The notes beneath the pieces are model-generated. The model did no database searches, was not told the origin of the DNA, and was given only the letters and a program-made list of their open reading frames with translations. Positions 27,535-35,621 of a stretch of DNA of 41,195 nt are shown here, piece by piece. Origin of the DNA: an uncultured Collinsella sp. (GTDB taxonomy: Bacteria; Actinomycetota; Coriobacteriia; Coriobacteriales; Coriobacteriaceae); the NCBI GenBank assembly GCA_900544725.1, contig UQWK01000012.1:1-41195 (forward strand). Reading direction: 5' to 3'. A program made the translations under genes and the position numbers. Every line of letters begins with the position of its first letter. Within the stretch, counting starts at the first letter, position 1.

Positions 27535-27578
27535 TCTCTGTGTAGATTGCGCACAGAGACATGCTTCTGTGCTATAGT
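27535..27578 (+). promoter_or_regulatory. rpmB proximal promoter with operator-like repeats
   Basis: GTGCTATAGT (27569-27578) is an extended -10 box. Upstream, TCTCTGTG (27535-27542) and CACAGAGA (27552-27559) form a perfect 8-bp inverted repeat, and a third unit TCTGTGC (27566-27572) faces the second one. The repeats cover the -35 and spacer area, as an operator would. Confidence 0.5.
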
Positions 27579-27632
27579 TCAGGCTTGTTTGTTAACGCGA
27601 CATGTTCGTTTGTCGCCCAAGGAGGGTCAGTT

Positions 27633-27821
27633 ATGTCCAAAGTTTGCGAAGTTTGCGGTAAGCACCCCGTTGCCGGTCGCTCCATCAGCCACTCTCACCG
27701 CGTCACCAACCGTAAGTTCCGCCCCAACATCCAGCGCGTCTACGTCGTCGTCGATGGTCACCGTCGCAAGATGAACGTTTGCTCCACCTGCCTCAAGTCC
27801 GGCAAGGTTGCGCGCTCCTAA
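27633..27821 (+). CDS. rpmB: Large ribosomal subunit protein L28 (bL28), zinc-ribbon type
   Basis: A 62-residue ribosomal protein. It starts MSKVCEVCGKHPVAGRSISH, with the SHSHRVTNRKFRPNIQRV core of L28. Two CxxC pairs (CEVC and CSTC) make the zinc-binding, C-plus form; many genomes also carry a C-minus paralogue for zinc limitation. ATG 27633 has AGGAGG seven bases upstream. It stands alone on the plus strand, divergent from the pyr operon, with its own terminator. Confidence 0.97.
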   Translation: MSKVCEVCGKHPVAGRSISHSHRVTNRKFRPNIQRVYVVVDGHRRKMNVCSTCLKSGKVARS

Positions 27822-27889
27822 ATAAGGTCTTACCAACAAGTACCTCGGACTCTCCGGGTCAAAGACCTCGCGTTCACATAGAACTTACC

Positions 27890-27922
27890 AAAGGCGCCCT
27901 CCCCTACGGAGGGCGCCTTTTT
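27890..27922 (+). terminator. Intrinsic terminator of rpmB
   Basis: A perfect 13-bp stem (27890-27902 with 27908-27920, 5-nt loop) ends in a T-run at 27918-27922. Confidence 0.93.
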
Positions 27923-27936
27923 GCACCCATTGGGCA

Positions 27937-27987
27937 CTCATTGGGGACAGACTTACATGAGTGTTTTCACGCATTGGGGACAGACAT
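27937..27987 (+). repeat. Left 51-bp inverted repeat of the RAYT element (REP-like)
   Basis: Matches the reverse complement of 28933-28983 with three mismatches in 51 bases. It holds two copies of CATT(G)GGGACAGAC. The first lies in a small hairpin formed by CACTCAT and ATGAGTG, leaving the GGGGACAGAC core in the loop, as REP sequences present their target to TnpA-REP proteins. Confidence 0.88.
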
Positions 27988-28019
27988 GATGCATGCCGGC
28001 AGCGGTCCTCACCCCTGCC

Positions 28020-28796
28020 TCACGCAGCTTCCTTCCAGCCTGCAGTGGCCTTGGTCACACTTGTAGCGCCGATACCGGTGATACGAGCAATTTGCTTGAC
28101 CGTGAGATGTGCCCGCCTGAGCCTCAGCAGACAGGCATCGCGTTCGGAGCGTGGCAGGGCCTTGAGCAGCGCGGGATCCATGCTCTGCAGGACTTCGCGC
28201 GCAACGGAAAAGGCCTCCTCATCGGGAATCCGCCGGCGTGGAAGGACCTCCACCGACCAGATGCGCGCGGCAACTTCCTTGAGATGCTCGCAATAGCGAC
28301 GGGAGCCTCCGACAATATCGAGCATAGGGGCCGCATCGCAGATGTCAAAGGGATCATAGCCCAGCTGATATGCCTTGTAGCTTGACCAACGGTACGCTTC
28401 GAGTGATTCAAGCGCGCCTTTTACGGGATTGAGATGGATATAATCGAGCAGCTGCACTGCCTGCGTGTCCGACTCAACCGCGACCCGCGAATAGCGATTG
28501 TCAAACAGATGCCCCGTTCTCCCCGTTTTCCCATTGAAATATTTAGCATATGCCGTCAGTGCGCACTGCATTGCCTTTGAAAGGTTGTCACATGGGTCAT
28601 CAACCATCAAATGGAAGTGGTTATCCATAAGGCACCAAGCCAACACCGCCACGTCATGGCGCGCGAACCTGTCCGAGATATCCGATAAAAAACGATAACG
28701 GTCGGAGTCATCTTCAAAAATAATCTGTTTGGAGTTGCCGCGGTCAAAGACGTGGTAGTAGCCGGTAAGCGAAACGGCGCGGGCGCATCGAGGCAA
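28020..28796 (-). CDS. REP-associated tyrosine transposase (RAYT, Y1 HUH family)
   Basis: The 258-residue protein has the Y1 transposase fold of the IS200/IS605 superfamily: YYHVFDRGNSKQIIFEDD at the start, the HUH metal motif NHFHLMV, a candidate catalytic Tyr in LTAYAKYFNGKTGRTGHLF, and LLDYIHLNPVKG. The C-terminal part adds a helix-turn-helix-like segment (LTVKQIARITGIGATSVTKA). I chose TTG 28796 because AAAGGAG lies just upstream; the open frame goes on to 28859. Two 51-bp inverted repeats flank the gene. It stands alone between rpmB and adhE, so it is a transferred or domesticated element. RAYTs usually act on REP sequences rather than moving themselves. Confidence 0.88.
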   Translation of the reverse strand: MPRCARAVSLTGYYHVFDRGNSKQIIFEDDSDRYRFLSDISDRFARHDVAVLAWCLMDNHFHLMVDDPCDNLSKAMQCALTAYAKYFNGKTGRTGHLFDNRYSRVAVESDTQAVQLLDYIHLNPVKGALESLEAYRWSSYKAYQLGYDPFDICDAAPMLDIVGGSRRYCEHLKEVAARIWSVEVLPRRRIPDEEAFSVAREVLQSMDPALLKALPRSERDACLLRLRRAHLTVKQIARITGIGATSVTKATAGWKEAA

Positions 28797-28932
28797 AATC
28801 TCTCCTTTCAAAACCGAACAGGCGAACAGGCAACACCTAAAAGGAGAGAAGGAACGCAAAATGCTGAGCCTGTGACCTATTTATATCCAATAAGCGGCAA
28901 AAACAGGTCCAGAACGGCAAAATGGCAAAACG

Positions 28933-28983
28933 ATGTCTGTCCCAAATGAGTGAAAGCACTCATGTAAGTCTGTCCCCAATGAG
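28933..28983 (-). repeat. Right 51-bp inverted repeat of the RAYT element (REP-like)
   Basis: Partner of 27937-27987 in opposite orientation; the outer 27 bases are identical and the inner part has three differences. Together the two repeats and the gene span 27937-28983. I did not find a clear target-site duplication outside them. Confidence 0.88.
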
Positions 28984-28996
28984 CGGGGCGATGCAT

Positions 28997-29027
28997 TTTA
29001 GTTGAAACGATTCATTTAGTTGAAGCG
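28997..29027 (+). repeat. Direct repeats upstream of adhE
   Basis: TTTAGTTGAAACG (28997-29009) and TTTAGTTGAAGCG (29015-29027) differ at one base and are spaced 18 bp apart. They lie about 55 bp before the predicted -10 of adhE and might bind an activator or repressor. They do not resemble the Rex consensus. Confidence 0.4.
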
Positions 29028-29074
29028 TTTTAGTGTGCCTTTTACGGGAATCTTACCGTTCGCCGAATAATTTC

Positions 29075-29084
29075 TTGCTATCAT
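29075..29084 (+). promoter_or_regulatory. Candidate extended -10 promoter of adhE
   Basis: TTGCTATCAT is a TGn-extended -10 box, predicting transcription start near 29091 and a leader of about 34 nt. The -35 is not clear. Between 28860 and here I see only the RAYT repeat, the two direct repeats and this promoter. Confidence 0.45.
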
Positions 29085-29124
29085 GCAAGGCGTAGGGTAA
29101 ATCTCCGATCGCAAGGAGACACAA

Positions 29125-31773
29125 ATGGTGAAAAAGTCACCGGAAAACACTACTCCCGCAATTGTGGACAACGTAGAAGCGCTTGAGGCTAAGCTCGCTC
29201 AGATGCGAGAGGCCCAGGCGCTTTTTGCTACGTACACGCAGGAGCAGGTCGACAAGATCTTCTACGAGGCCGCCATGGCCGCCAACAAGGCTCGTATCCC
29301 GTTGGCAAAGATGGCCATCGAGGAGACCGGCCGCGGCGTTCTTGAGGACAAGGTCATCAAGAACCACTACGCCGCAGAGTACATCTACAACGCTTACAAG
29401 AACACCAAGACCTGTGGTGTCCTGGAGCGCGACGAGGCTTACGGCATCACCAAGATCGCCGAGCCCATCGGCATCGTGGGCGCCGTCATCCCGACGACCA
29501 ACCCCACCTCCACCGCGATCTTCAAGACGCTGATCAGCCTGAAGACCCGCAACGGCATCATCATCTCCCCGCACCCGGCAGCCGCCAAGTGCACCATCGC
29601 CGCCGCCAAGCTCGTGCTTGACGCCGCCGTCAAGGCCGGCGCCCCCGAGGGCATCATCGGCTGGGTCGATGTCCCCTCCATCGAGCTGACCAACATGGTC
29701 ATGCGCGACGTCGACATCATCCTCGCCACCGGTGGCCCGGGCATGGTCAAGGCCGCCTACTCCTCGGGCAAGCCCGCCCTGGGCGTTGGCGCCGGTAACA
29801 CCCCGGTCATCATCGACGACACCGCCGACGTGCTGCTCGCCGTCAACTCCATCATCCACTCCAAGACCTTCGACAACGGCATGATCTGCGCTTCCGAGCA
29901 GTCCGTGACCGTCATCGACAGCATCTATGACCAGGTCAAGGCCGAGTTCCAGAAGCGCGGCTGCTACTTCGTCAAGCAGGGTGCCGAGATGGAGGCCCTG
30001 CGTGCCGCCATGTTCAAGAACGGCGCTCTCGACCACCGCATCCCCGGCATGGCTGCCGCCAAGATCGCCGAGCTCGCCGGCATCGAGGTTCCCGCCAAGA
30101 CCAAGATCCTGATCGCCGAGGTCACCTCCACCGACCCCGCCAAGGAGGAGTTCTCCCACGAGAAGCTCTCCCCGGTCCTGGCCATGTACCACGCCAAGGA
30201 CTTCCAGGAGGCCGTCGACAAGGCCGAGCACCTGGTGCTCGCCGGTGGCCCGGGCCACACCGCCTCTCTGTACGTGCACCCCGCCCAGGCCGAGAAGATC
30301 AGCCTGTTCGAGCACGTCATGAAGGCCTGCCGTATCGTCATCAACACCCCGTCCTCGCACGGCGGCATCGGTGACCTGTACAACTTTGGCATGAAGCCGT
30401 CTCTGACCCTGGGCTGCGGCTCCTGGGGCGGCAACTCCGTCTCCGAGAACGTTGGGGTGAAGCACTTGATCAACGTTAAGACTGTGGCCGAGCGCCGTGA
30501 GAACATGCTGTGGTTCCGCGCTCCCGAGAAGGTCTACTTCAAGAAGGGTTCCACGCCCGTCGCCCTCGACGAGCTGGGCAACGTCATGGGCAAGAAGCGC
30601 GCCTTCATCGTCACCGACCAGTTCCTCTTCAAGAATGGCAACACCCGCGCCATCGAGGCCAAGCTCGACGAGATGGGCATCGCCCACGACTGCTTCTACG
30701 ACGTCGAGCCCGATCCGTCGCTGCAGTGCGCACGTCGTGGTGCCAAGCAGATGGCTCTCTTTGAGCCGGACGTCATCATCGCCGTCGGCGGTGGCTCCGC
30801 TATGGACGCCGGCAAGATCATGTGGATGATGTACGAGCACCCCGAGTGCAAGTTTGAGGACATGGCCATGGACTTCATGGACATCCGCAAGCGTATCTTC
30901 ACCTTCCCCGAGATGGGCAAGAAGGCCTACTTCGTCGCCGTCCCGACCTCCTCGGGTACCGGCTCCGAGTGCACGCCGTTCGCCATCATCACTGACAAGG
31001 AGACCGGCATCAAGTGGCCGCTCGCCGACTACGCGCTGCTCCCCAACATGGCTATCGTCGACGCCGACAACTGCATGACCGCCCCGCGCGGCCTGACCGC
31101 CGCCTCCGGCATCGACGTCATGACCCACGCCATCGAGTCCTACGTCTCCATCATGGCTTCCGACTACACCAAGGGCCTCTCCGAGCGCGCTGCTAAGCTC
31201 GTCTTCGAGAACCTGCCCTCCAGCTTCACGAACGGCGCCAAGGACCCGCATGCCCGCGAGGAGATGCACAACGCCTCCTGCATGGCCGGTATGGCCTTCG
31301 CCAACGCCTTCCTGGGCCTCAACCACTCCATGGCCCACAAGCTCGGCGCCTTCCATCACCTGCCCCACGGCCTCGCAAACGCCGTCATCCTGACCCGCGT
31401 CATGCGCTACAACGCCGCCGAGGCTCCCGTCAAGATGGGTACCTTCTCCCAGTATCCTTACCCCAACGCGCTGCACAACTACGCCGAGATGGCCAAGTAC
31501 TGCGGCATCGAGGGCAAGGACGACAAGGAGGTCTTCGAGAACTTCATCACGAAGCTCGAGGAGCTCAAGGACTTCATCGGCGTCAAGAAGACCATCGCCG
31601 ACTACGGTGTCGACGAGCAGTACTTCCTCGACACCCTCGACGAGATGACCGAGCAGGCATTCAACGACCAGTGCACCGGCGCTAACCCGCGCTACCCGCT
31701 CATGAGCGAGATCAAGGAGCTCTACCTGGACGCCTACTACGGCCGCGAGCCTCAGGATTACGCCGTCTGCTAG
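29125..31773 (+). CDS. adhE: Bifunctional acetaldehyde-CoA/alcohol dehydrogenase
   Basis: Reduces acetyl-CoA to acetaldehyde and then ethanol, reoxidising two NADH in fermentation; AdhE forms spirosome filaments. The 882 residues hold an aldehyde dehydrogenase half with the catalytic Cys255 in GMICASEQ and VGAGNTPVII, then an iron-containing alcohol dehydrogenase half with VGGGSAMDAGK, SGTGSECTPF and the metal His in MTHAIESYV, HSMAHKLGAFHHLPHG. Both active sites look intact. ATG 29125 has AAGGAG seven bases upstream. It is strongly codon-biased toward C-ending codons, consistent with high expression. Confidence 0.98.
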   Translation: MVKKSPENTTPAIVDNVEALEAKLAQMREAQALFATYTQEQVDKIFYEAAMAANKARIPLAKMAIEETGRGVLEDKVIKNHYAAEYIYNAYKNTKTCGVLERDEAYGITKIAEPIGIVGAVIPTTNPTSTAIFKTLISLKTRNGIIISPHPAAAKCTIAAAKLVLDAAVKAGAPEGIIGWVDVPSIELTNMVMRDVDIILATGGPGMVKAAYSSGKPALGVGAGNTPVIIDDTADVLLAVNSIIHSKTFDNGMICASEQSVTVIDSIYDQVKAEFQKRGCYFVKQGAEMEALRAAMFKNGALDHRIPGMAAAKIAELAGIEVPAKTKILIAEVTSTDPAKEEFSHEKLSPVLAMYHAKDFQEAVDKAEHLVLAGGPGHTASLYVHPAQAEKISLFEHVMKACRIVINTPSSHGGIGDLYNFGMKPSLTLGCGSWGGNSVSENVGVKHLINVKTVAERRENMLWFRAPEKVYFKKGSTPVALDELGNVMGKKRAFIVTDQFLFKNGNTRAIEAKLDEMGIAHDCFYDVEPDPSLQCARRGAKQMALFEPDVIIAVGGGSAMDAGKIMWMMYEHPECKFEDMAMDFMDIRKRIFTFPEMGKKAYFVAVPTSSGTGSECTPFAIITDKETGIKWPLADYALLPNMAIVDADNCMTAPRGLTAASGIDVMTHAIESYVSIMASDYTKGLSERAAKLVFENLPSSFTNGAKDPHAREEMHNASCMAGMAFANAFLGLNHSMAHKLGAFHHLPHGLANAVILTRVMRYNAAEAPVKMGTFSQYPYPNALHNYAEMAKYCGIEGKDDKEVFENFITKLEELKDFIGVKKTIADYGVDEQYFLDTLDEMTEQAFNDQCTGANPRYPLMSEIKELYLDAYYGREPQDYAVC

Positions 31774-31790
31774 TTCTAGCACGGTTTTAA

Positions 31791-31827
31791 CGGCGGGGGT
31801 GCACGGGTGTTTCACACACCCCCGCCG
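31791..31827 (+). terminator. GC-rich hairpin after adhE
   Basis: A perfect 11-bp stem, CGGCGGGGGTG with CACCCCCGCCG, and a 15-nt loop lie 18 bp after the adhE stop. The following TCGCTTCT is only weakly T-rich. It may act as a partial terminator or protect the adhE mRNA 3' end; the next gene starts 34 bp later. Confidence 0.55.
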
Positions 31828-31860
31828 TCGCTTCTATCGCATCGTTGAAAGGATGCAACC

Positions 31861-32625
31861 ATGCTGCTACCCGATTCCAAGACCGAGCTCGTCCGTCGCG
31901 GCAACAAGGTCGTTTACGACCTGGGCGACAAGATCGTCAAGGTCTTTAACGAGACCAAGCCCGTCTCCGACGTGTTCAACGAGGCTTTGAATCTTGCCCG
32001 CATCAATGAGTGCGGCATCCGCAGCCCCAAGGCTCTCGAGGTTTCCCAGCTCGAGAACGCCAACGGCTGGGCGCTCGTGACCGAGAAGGTTCCGGGCACC
32101 ACCCTTGCCGAGAAGATGACTGCCGAGCCCCAGCGCTTCGGTGAGTACCTCGAGATGTTCGTCGACCTCCAGATCGAGATCCACGGCTACACCTCCCCGC
32201 TGCTCAACCGTCAGCGCGACAAGTTCGCCCGCATGATCGACAGCCTTGATCAGCTCAATGCCACCACGCGCTACAACCTTCAGGAGCGTCTGGACGGCAT
32301 GACCAAGGAGTTCAAGGTCTGCCACGGCGACTTCAACCCCTCCAACGTCATCGTCGGTGACGACGGCCAGCTCTACGTGTGCGACTGGGCACACGCCACC
32401 CAGGGCTCCCCTGCTGCCGACGTTGCCACCACCTACCTGCTCTTTGCCCTCAACAGCAAGGACCAGGCCGAGGCTTATCTGGAGCTCTACTGCGACCGCG
32501 CCGACATGCCCATGCAGGTCGTGCGTCAGTGGACGAGCATCGTCGCCGCTTCCGAGCTCGCTCGTAAGCGCAACGTGAACGATGAGTTCCTGAAGAACTG
32601 GATCGACGTCGTCGATTATCAGTAA
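31861..32625 (+). CDS. Phosphotransferase-fold protein (APH/choline kinase family)
   Basis: A 254-residue protein of the aminoglycoside phosphotransferase/choline kinase fold. The catalytic loop CHGDFNPSNVIV (HGDxxxxN) and the metal-binding VCDWAHATQG are present, and the N-terminal lobe has VVYDLGDKIVKVF with a likely ATP-binding Lys. The substrate cannot be told; it could be a small-molecule or sugar kinase, and nothing here shows drug resistance. ATG 31861 has AAAGGA seven bases upstream. It follows adhE on the same strand, perhaps through read-through, and ends with its own hairpin. Confidence 0.85.
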   Translation: MLLPDSKTELVRRGNKVVYDLGDKIVKVFNETKPVSDVFNEALNLARINECGIRSPKALEVSQLENANGWALVTEKVPGTTLAEKMTAEPQRFGEYLEMFVDLQIEIHGYTSPLLNRQRDKFARMIDSLDQLNATTRYNLQERLDGMTKEFKVCHGDFNPSNVIVGDDGQLYVCDWAHATQGSPAADVATTYLLFALNSKDQAEAYLELYCDRADMPMQVVRQWTSIVAASELARKRNVNDEFLKNWIDVVDYQ

Positions 32626-32658
32626 TATCTGAGCGATTTATTTCGCATCGGAGGCACT

Positions 32659-32698
32659 AAGGAAACCCCGCAACTCGCTTGGGCTGCGGGGTTTCCTA
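32659..32698 (+). terminator. Terminator after the phosphotransferase gene
   Basis: A perfect 12-bp stem (32661-32672 with 32685-32696, 12-nt loop) lies 35 bp after the stop. The T-run is short (TATT). Confidence 0.75.
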
Positions 32699-32724
32699 TT
32701 AGCAATTGAGCGCGCCGACAAGAT

Positions 32725-32773
32725 AAAAGGACGGCCCCGCATCTCCCCTATCTGGAGAAATGCGGGGCCGTCC
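32725..32773 (-). terminator. Terminator of the pyrH-proS operon
   Basis: A 14-bp perfect stem (32729-32742 with 32760-32773) continues with CTCC/GGAG near the loop, and the minus strand ends in four T residues. It begins 31 bp after proS and faces the plus-strand terminator, forming a convergent pair. Confidence 0.88.
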
Positions 32774-32803
32774 CGTATATCGAACTACAAGCGAAATCGT
32801 CGA

Positions 32804-34525
32804 TTAACGGCGTGCCGCCTTCACAAGCTTGGCGACCTTTGCGACGACCTCGTCGATCGCCACGTCCTCGCGCTCACCCGTAGCACGGTCCTTGAGCTCG
32901 ACGGTGCCGTTCTTGAGGCCACGCTTGCCGAGCACCACCTGATACGGGAAGCCCATAAGGTCGTTGTCGGCAAACTTAAAGCCGGGACGCTCGTCGCGGT
33001 CATCGACGACGACCTCGATACCCTCGGCGCACAGGCCATCAACGATCTGCTCGCAGACGGTAGCGCACTCCTCCTTCTTGGGGTCGAGCGGAATCACCGC
33101 GACCTCGTAGGGAGCGACGGAAACCGGCCAGACGATGCCGTGCTCGTCGTTATGCTGCTCCACGACGGCAGCAAGCGAGCGGGACACGCCCACGCCGTAG
33201 CAACCCATGATGAGCGGCTTCTCCTTGCCGTCCTCGTCCATAAAGGTGGCACCCATGGCCTCGGAGTACTTGGTGCCCAGCTGGAAGACCTGGGAAACCT
33301 CGATGCCGCGAGCAGCAGAGAGCGGCTTGCCGCAGTGCGGGCAGGGATCGCCGGCGACGACGGTGACCAGGTCGGCCCACTCGTCGACGGTAAAGTCGCG
33401 CTCGGGACAGGCACCGGTAAAGTGATAATCGACCTCGTTGGCACCGCAGGCCCACTGCTTGGACTCGCGCAGGCTCTCGTCGCACACCAGACGGATGCCC
33501 TCGGGCAGATTGACCGGCCCGATAAAGCCCTTGTGCAGACCGTTCGCCTGAAGCTCCTCGTCGGTCATCATACGATAGCCCTTGCCAAAGACGTGCTCGG
33601 CCTTGCAGTCGTTGAGCTCGTGGTCGCCCGGGACAATGGCCACGACCGGCTTGCCCTCGGAGTCGATCAACGCCAGCGACTTGCGCGTACCGTTCTCGGG
33701 GAAGCCGAAGAACTTGGCGACGGCCTCAATGGTGCCCATGCCCGGAGTCTCGACCTTGGTGAGCGTACCGTCGCCGGGACCCTCGGTCACAACCACCTTG
33801 GTGCTTGCAGCCTCGTCATCGGCAGCAAAGCCGCAATCGTCGCAGTAGACGAGCGAGGCCTCGCCGGCGTCGGCAAGAGCCATGTACTCGACGGAGGTGT
33901 CGCCGCCGATCTCGCCGGAGTCGGCAACAACGGGCAGAGCCTTGATGTAGCAGCGCTCGCAGATGTTGGCGTAGGCCTGCTTCATCTTGTCGTACTCCTC
34001 CTGCAGACTCTCCTGCGTGGCAGAGAAGCTGTAGGCGTCCTTCATGATGAACTCACGGCCGCGCATCAGGCCAAAGCGGGGACGGAATTCATCGCGGAAC
34101 TTGTCCTGAATGTGGTACAGGTTGACGGGCAGCTGCTTATAGGAACGCAGCTCGTTGCGCACCAGGGCCGTGACGGTCTCCTCATGCGTGGGGCCCAGCA
34201 CAAACTCGCGACCATGACGGTCGTCAAAGCGCACGAGCTCCTTGCCATAGGCATCGATGCGGCCGGACTCACGCCACAGCTCGGCATCGACCATAATGGG
34301 CATCATGAGCTCCTGGGCGCCGGCGGCGTCCATCTCGTCGCGCACGATGTTCTCGATCTTACGAATCGAGCGCCACGCGAGCGGCAGATAGGAATAGAGA
34401 CCGGCGGCCTCCTTGCGGATCATGCCGGCACGAAGCAGCAGACGATGGCTTGCAAGCTCGGCGTCGGCCGGGTCCTCTTTGAGCGTCGGCGCATAGAGCT
34501 TAGACATATACATTGCTCGGGTCAT
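32804..34525 (-). CDS. proS: Prolyl-tRNA synthetase (bacterial type)
   Basis: Charges tRNA-Pro. The 573-residue product has class II motif 2 (FRDEFRPRFGLMRGREFIMKD), a YbaK-like editing insertion in the middle (about 230-400, with CDDCGFAADDE and VAIVPGDHELN), motif 3 (MGCYGVGVSRSLAAV) and the anticodon-binding domain. This is the long bacterial form. The ATG follows the ispG stop with no gap, with GGAG six bases upstream. It is the last gene of the operon, before a strong terminator. Confidence 0.97.
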   Translation of the reverse strand: MTRAMYMSKLYAPTLKEDPADAELASHRLLLRAGMIRKEAAGLYSYLPLAWRSIRKIENIVRDEMDAAGAQELMMPIMVDAELWRESGRIDAYGKELVRFDDRHGREFVLGPTHEETVTALVRNELRSYKQLPVNLYHIQDKFRDEFRPRFGLMRGREFIMKDAYSFSATQESLQEEYDKMKQAYANICERCYIKALPVVADSGEIGGDTSVEYMALADAGEASLVYCDDCGFAADDEAASTKVVVTEGPGDGTLTKVETPGMGTIEAVAKFFGFPENGTRKSLALIDSEGKPVVAIVPGDHELNDCKAEHVFGKGYRMMTDEELQANGLHKGFIGPVNLPEGIRLVCDESLRESKQWACGANEVDYHFTGACPERDFTVDEWADLVTVVAGDPCPHCGKPLSAARGIEVSQVFQLGTKYSEAMGATFMDEDGKEKPLIMGCYGVGVSRSLAAVVEQHNDEHGIVWPVSVAPYEVAVIPLDPKKEECATVCEQIVDGLCAEGIEVVVDDRDERPGFKFADNDLMGFPYQVVLGKRGLKNGTVELKDRATGEREDVAIDEVVAKVAKLVKAARR

Positions 34526-35608
34526 TTATTTCTCCTCAATAAGCTTGTCGACCTCGGCCATAAGCGCGTCGACAATTTGATCCTCAGCTACTTTACCAAT
34601 GATCTGGCCATGCGAAAAGAGCAGGGCCTGACCACGTCCGCAAGCAACGCCCAGGTCGGCATCAGAAGCCTCACCGGGGCCATTAACGGCACATCCCATG
34701 ACGGCAATCGAAAGCGGCGCGGCATAGCTCTTAAGCCGCTCGGTTACTTCCTCGGCGATAGGAATCAGGTTAACCTGGCAGCGGGCGCACGTGGGGCACG
34801 AGATAATCTCGGGACCACGGCGACGCAGGCCCAGCGACTGCAAAATTCCCCAGGCCACCGGCGGCTCCTCAACCGGATCGGCCGTGAGCGAGACGCGCAT
34901 GGTGTCACCGATACCCTCAGACAGCAGGATACCAAGGCCCACGGAGCTCTTGATGGTGCCCTGCAGCTTGGTACCCGCCTCGGTTACGCCCAGGTGAAGT
35001 GGAACGTGGGGAATCTCGCGCGACAGGGCTCGATAGGTATCGAGCGTCGTTTGCACGCTATGGGCCTTGGCCGAAAGCACAATGTTCGTAAAGCCGCGGT
35101 CTTCAAAATGCTTGACGAAACGCTCGCTCGACATCACGAGCTTTTCTGGCTGCGTGAGGTCGTCGCGCTCGGCGATATCCTGCTCAAGCGAACCGGCATT
35201 GACGCCGATACGAATCGCACAGCCCGCGGCACCCGCAGCATCGATCACCGCGTCAACCTTGGCCCAATCGCCGATATTGCCGGGATTGATGCGCAGCTTG
35301 GCAGCACCGGCCTCAACGGCACCAATGGCGAGCTTATGGTTAAAGTGGATATCGACGACAATCGGCACCGGAGACTCGGCACAGATGGTGCGGAAACCCT
35401 CAAGCGCGGCTTCGGTGGGCACGCTCACGCGCACGATATCGCAGCCAGCCTGCGCCAACGCACGCACTTGCGCAAGCGTTGCCAGGGCATCAGCGGTATC
35501 GGTGCAGGTCATGGATTGGACCACCACCGGCGCGCCGCCACCGATCTGCACGCCGCCCACATGCACGGGACGCGTCAGCTCGCGAGGCAAAGGATGGGAT
35601 AAAGACAA
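34526..35608 (-). CDS. ispG: 4-hydroxy-3-methylbut-2-en-1-yl diphosphate synthase
   Basis: [4Fe-4S] enzyme of the MEP isoprenoid pathway that converts MEcPP to HMBPP. It has VVVQSMTCTDT and DIHFNHKLAIGAVEAG in the barrel, KLRINPGNIG, and the cluster cysteines in SCPTCARC plus MGCAVNGPGE. The start is probably TTG 35608, with AGGGGAG eight bases upstream; a longer frame reaches 35695 inside rseP. The length is then 360 residues. It works two steps after Dxr, encoded nearby. Confidence 0.95.
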   Translation of the reverse strand: MSLSHPLPRELTRPVHVGGVQIGGGAPVVVQSMTCTDTADALATLAQVRALAQAGCDIVRVSVPTEAALEGFRTICAESPVPIVVDIHFNHKLAIGAVEAGAAKLRINPGNIGDWAKVDAVIDAAGAAGCAIRIGVNAGSLEQDIAERDDLTQPEKLVMSSERFVKHFEDRGFTNIVLSAKAHSVQTTLDTYRALSREIPHVPLHLGVTEAGTKLQGTIKSSVGLGILLSEGIGDTMRVSLTADPVEEPPVAWGILQSLGLRRRGPEIISCPTCARCQVNLIPIAEEVTERLKSYAAPLSIAVMGCAVNGPGEASDADLGVACGRGQALLFSHGQIIGKVAEDQIVDALMAEVDKLIEEK

Positions 35609-35621
35609 TCCAACCACTCCC

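Noticed and set aside
27181..27560. Possible small genes between pyrR and rpmB
   Set aside because: Short frames here lack a ribosome binding site and overlap the leader hairpins and promoters.
27937..28983. CRISPR or composite transposon reading of the 51-bp repeats
   Set aside because: There are only two copies, inverted, with a single Y1 transposase gene between them. This fits a RAYT with REP-like units; there are no spacers and no cas genes.
29137..31815. Open frame of 892 codons on the minus strand opposite adhE
   Set aside because: AdhE on the plus strand is unmistakable. The antisense frame is a by-product of the strong third-position C bias, with Val/Leu/Gly/Asp repeats and no domain.
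31861..32625. Aminoglycoside resistance gene
   Set aside because: The fold is shared with choline, homoserine and sugar kinases. Nothing in the sequence or context points to antibiotics.
33140..35602. Open frame of 820 codons opposite proS and ispG
   Set aside because: It spans two clear genes on the other strand and has no motif or ribosome binding site.
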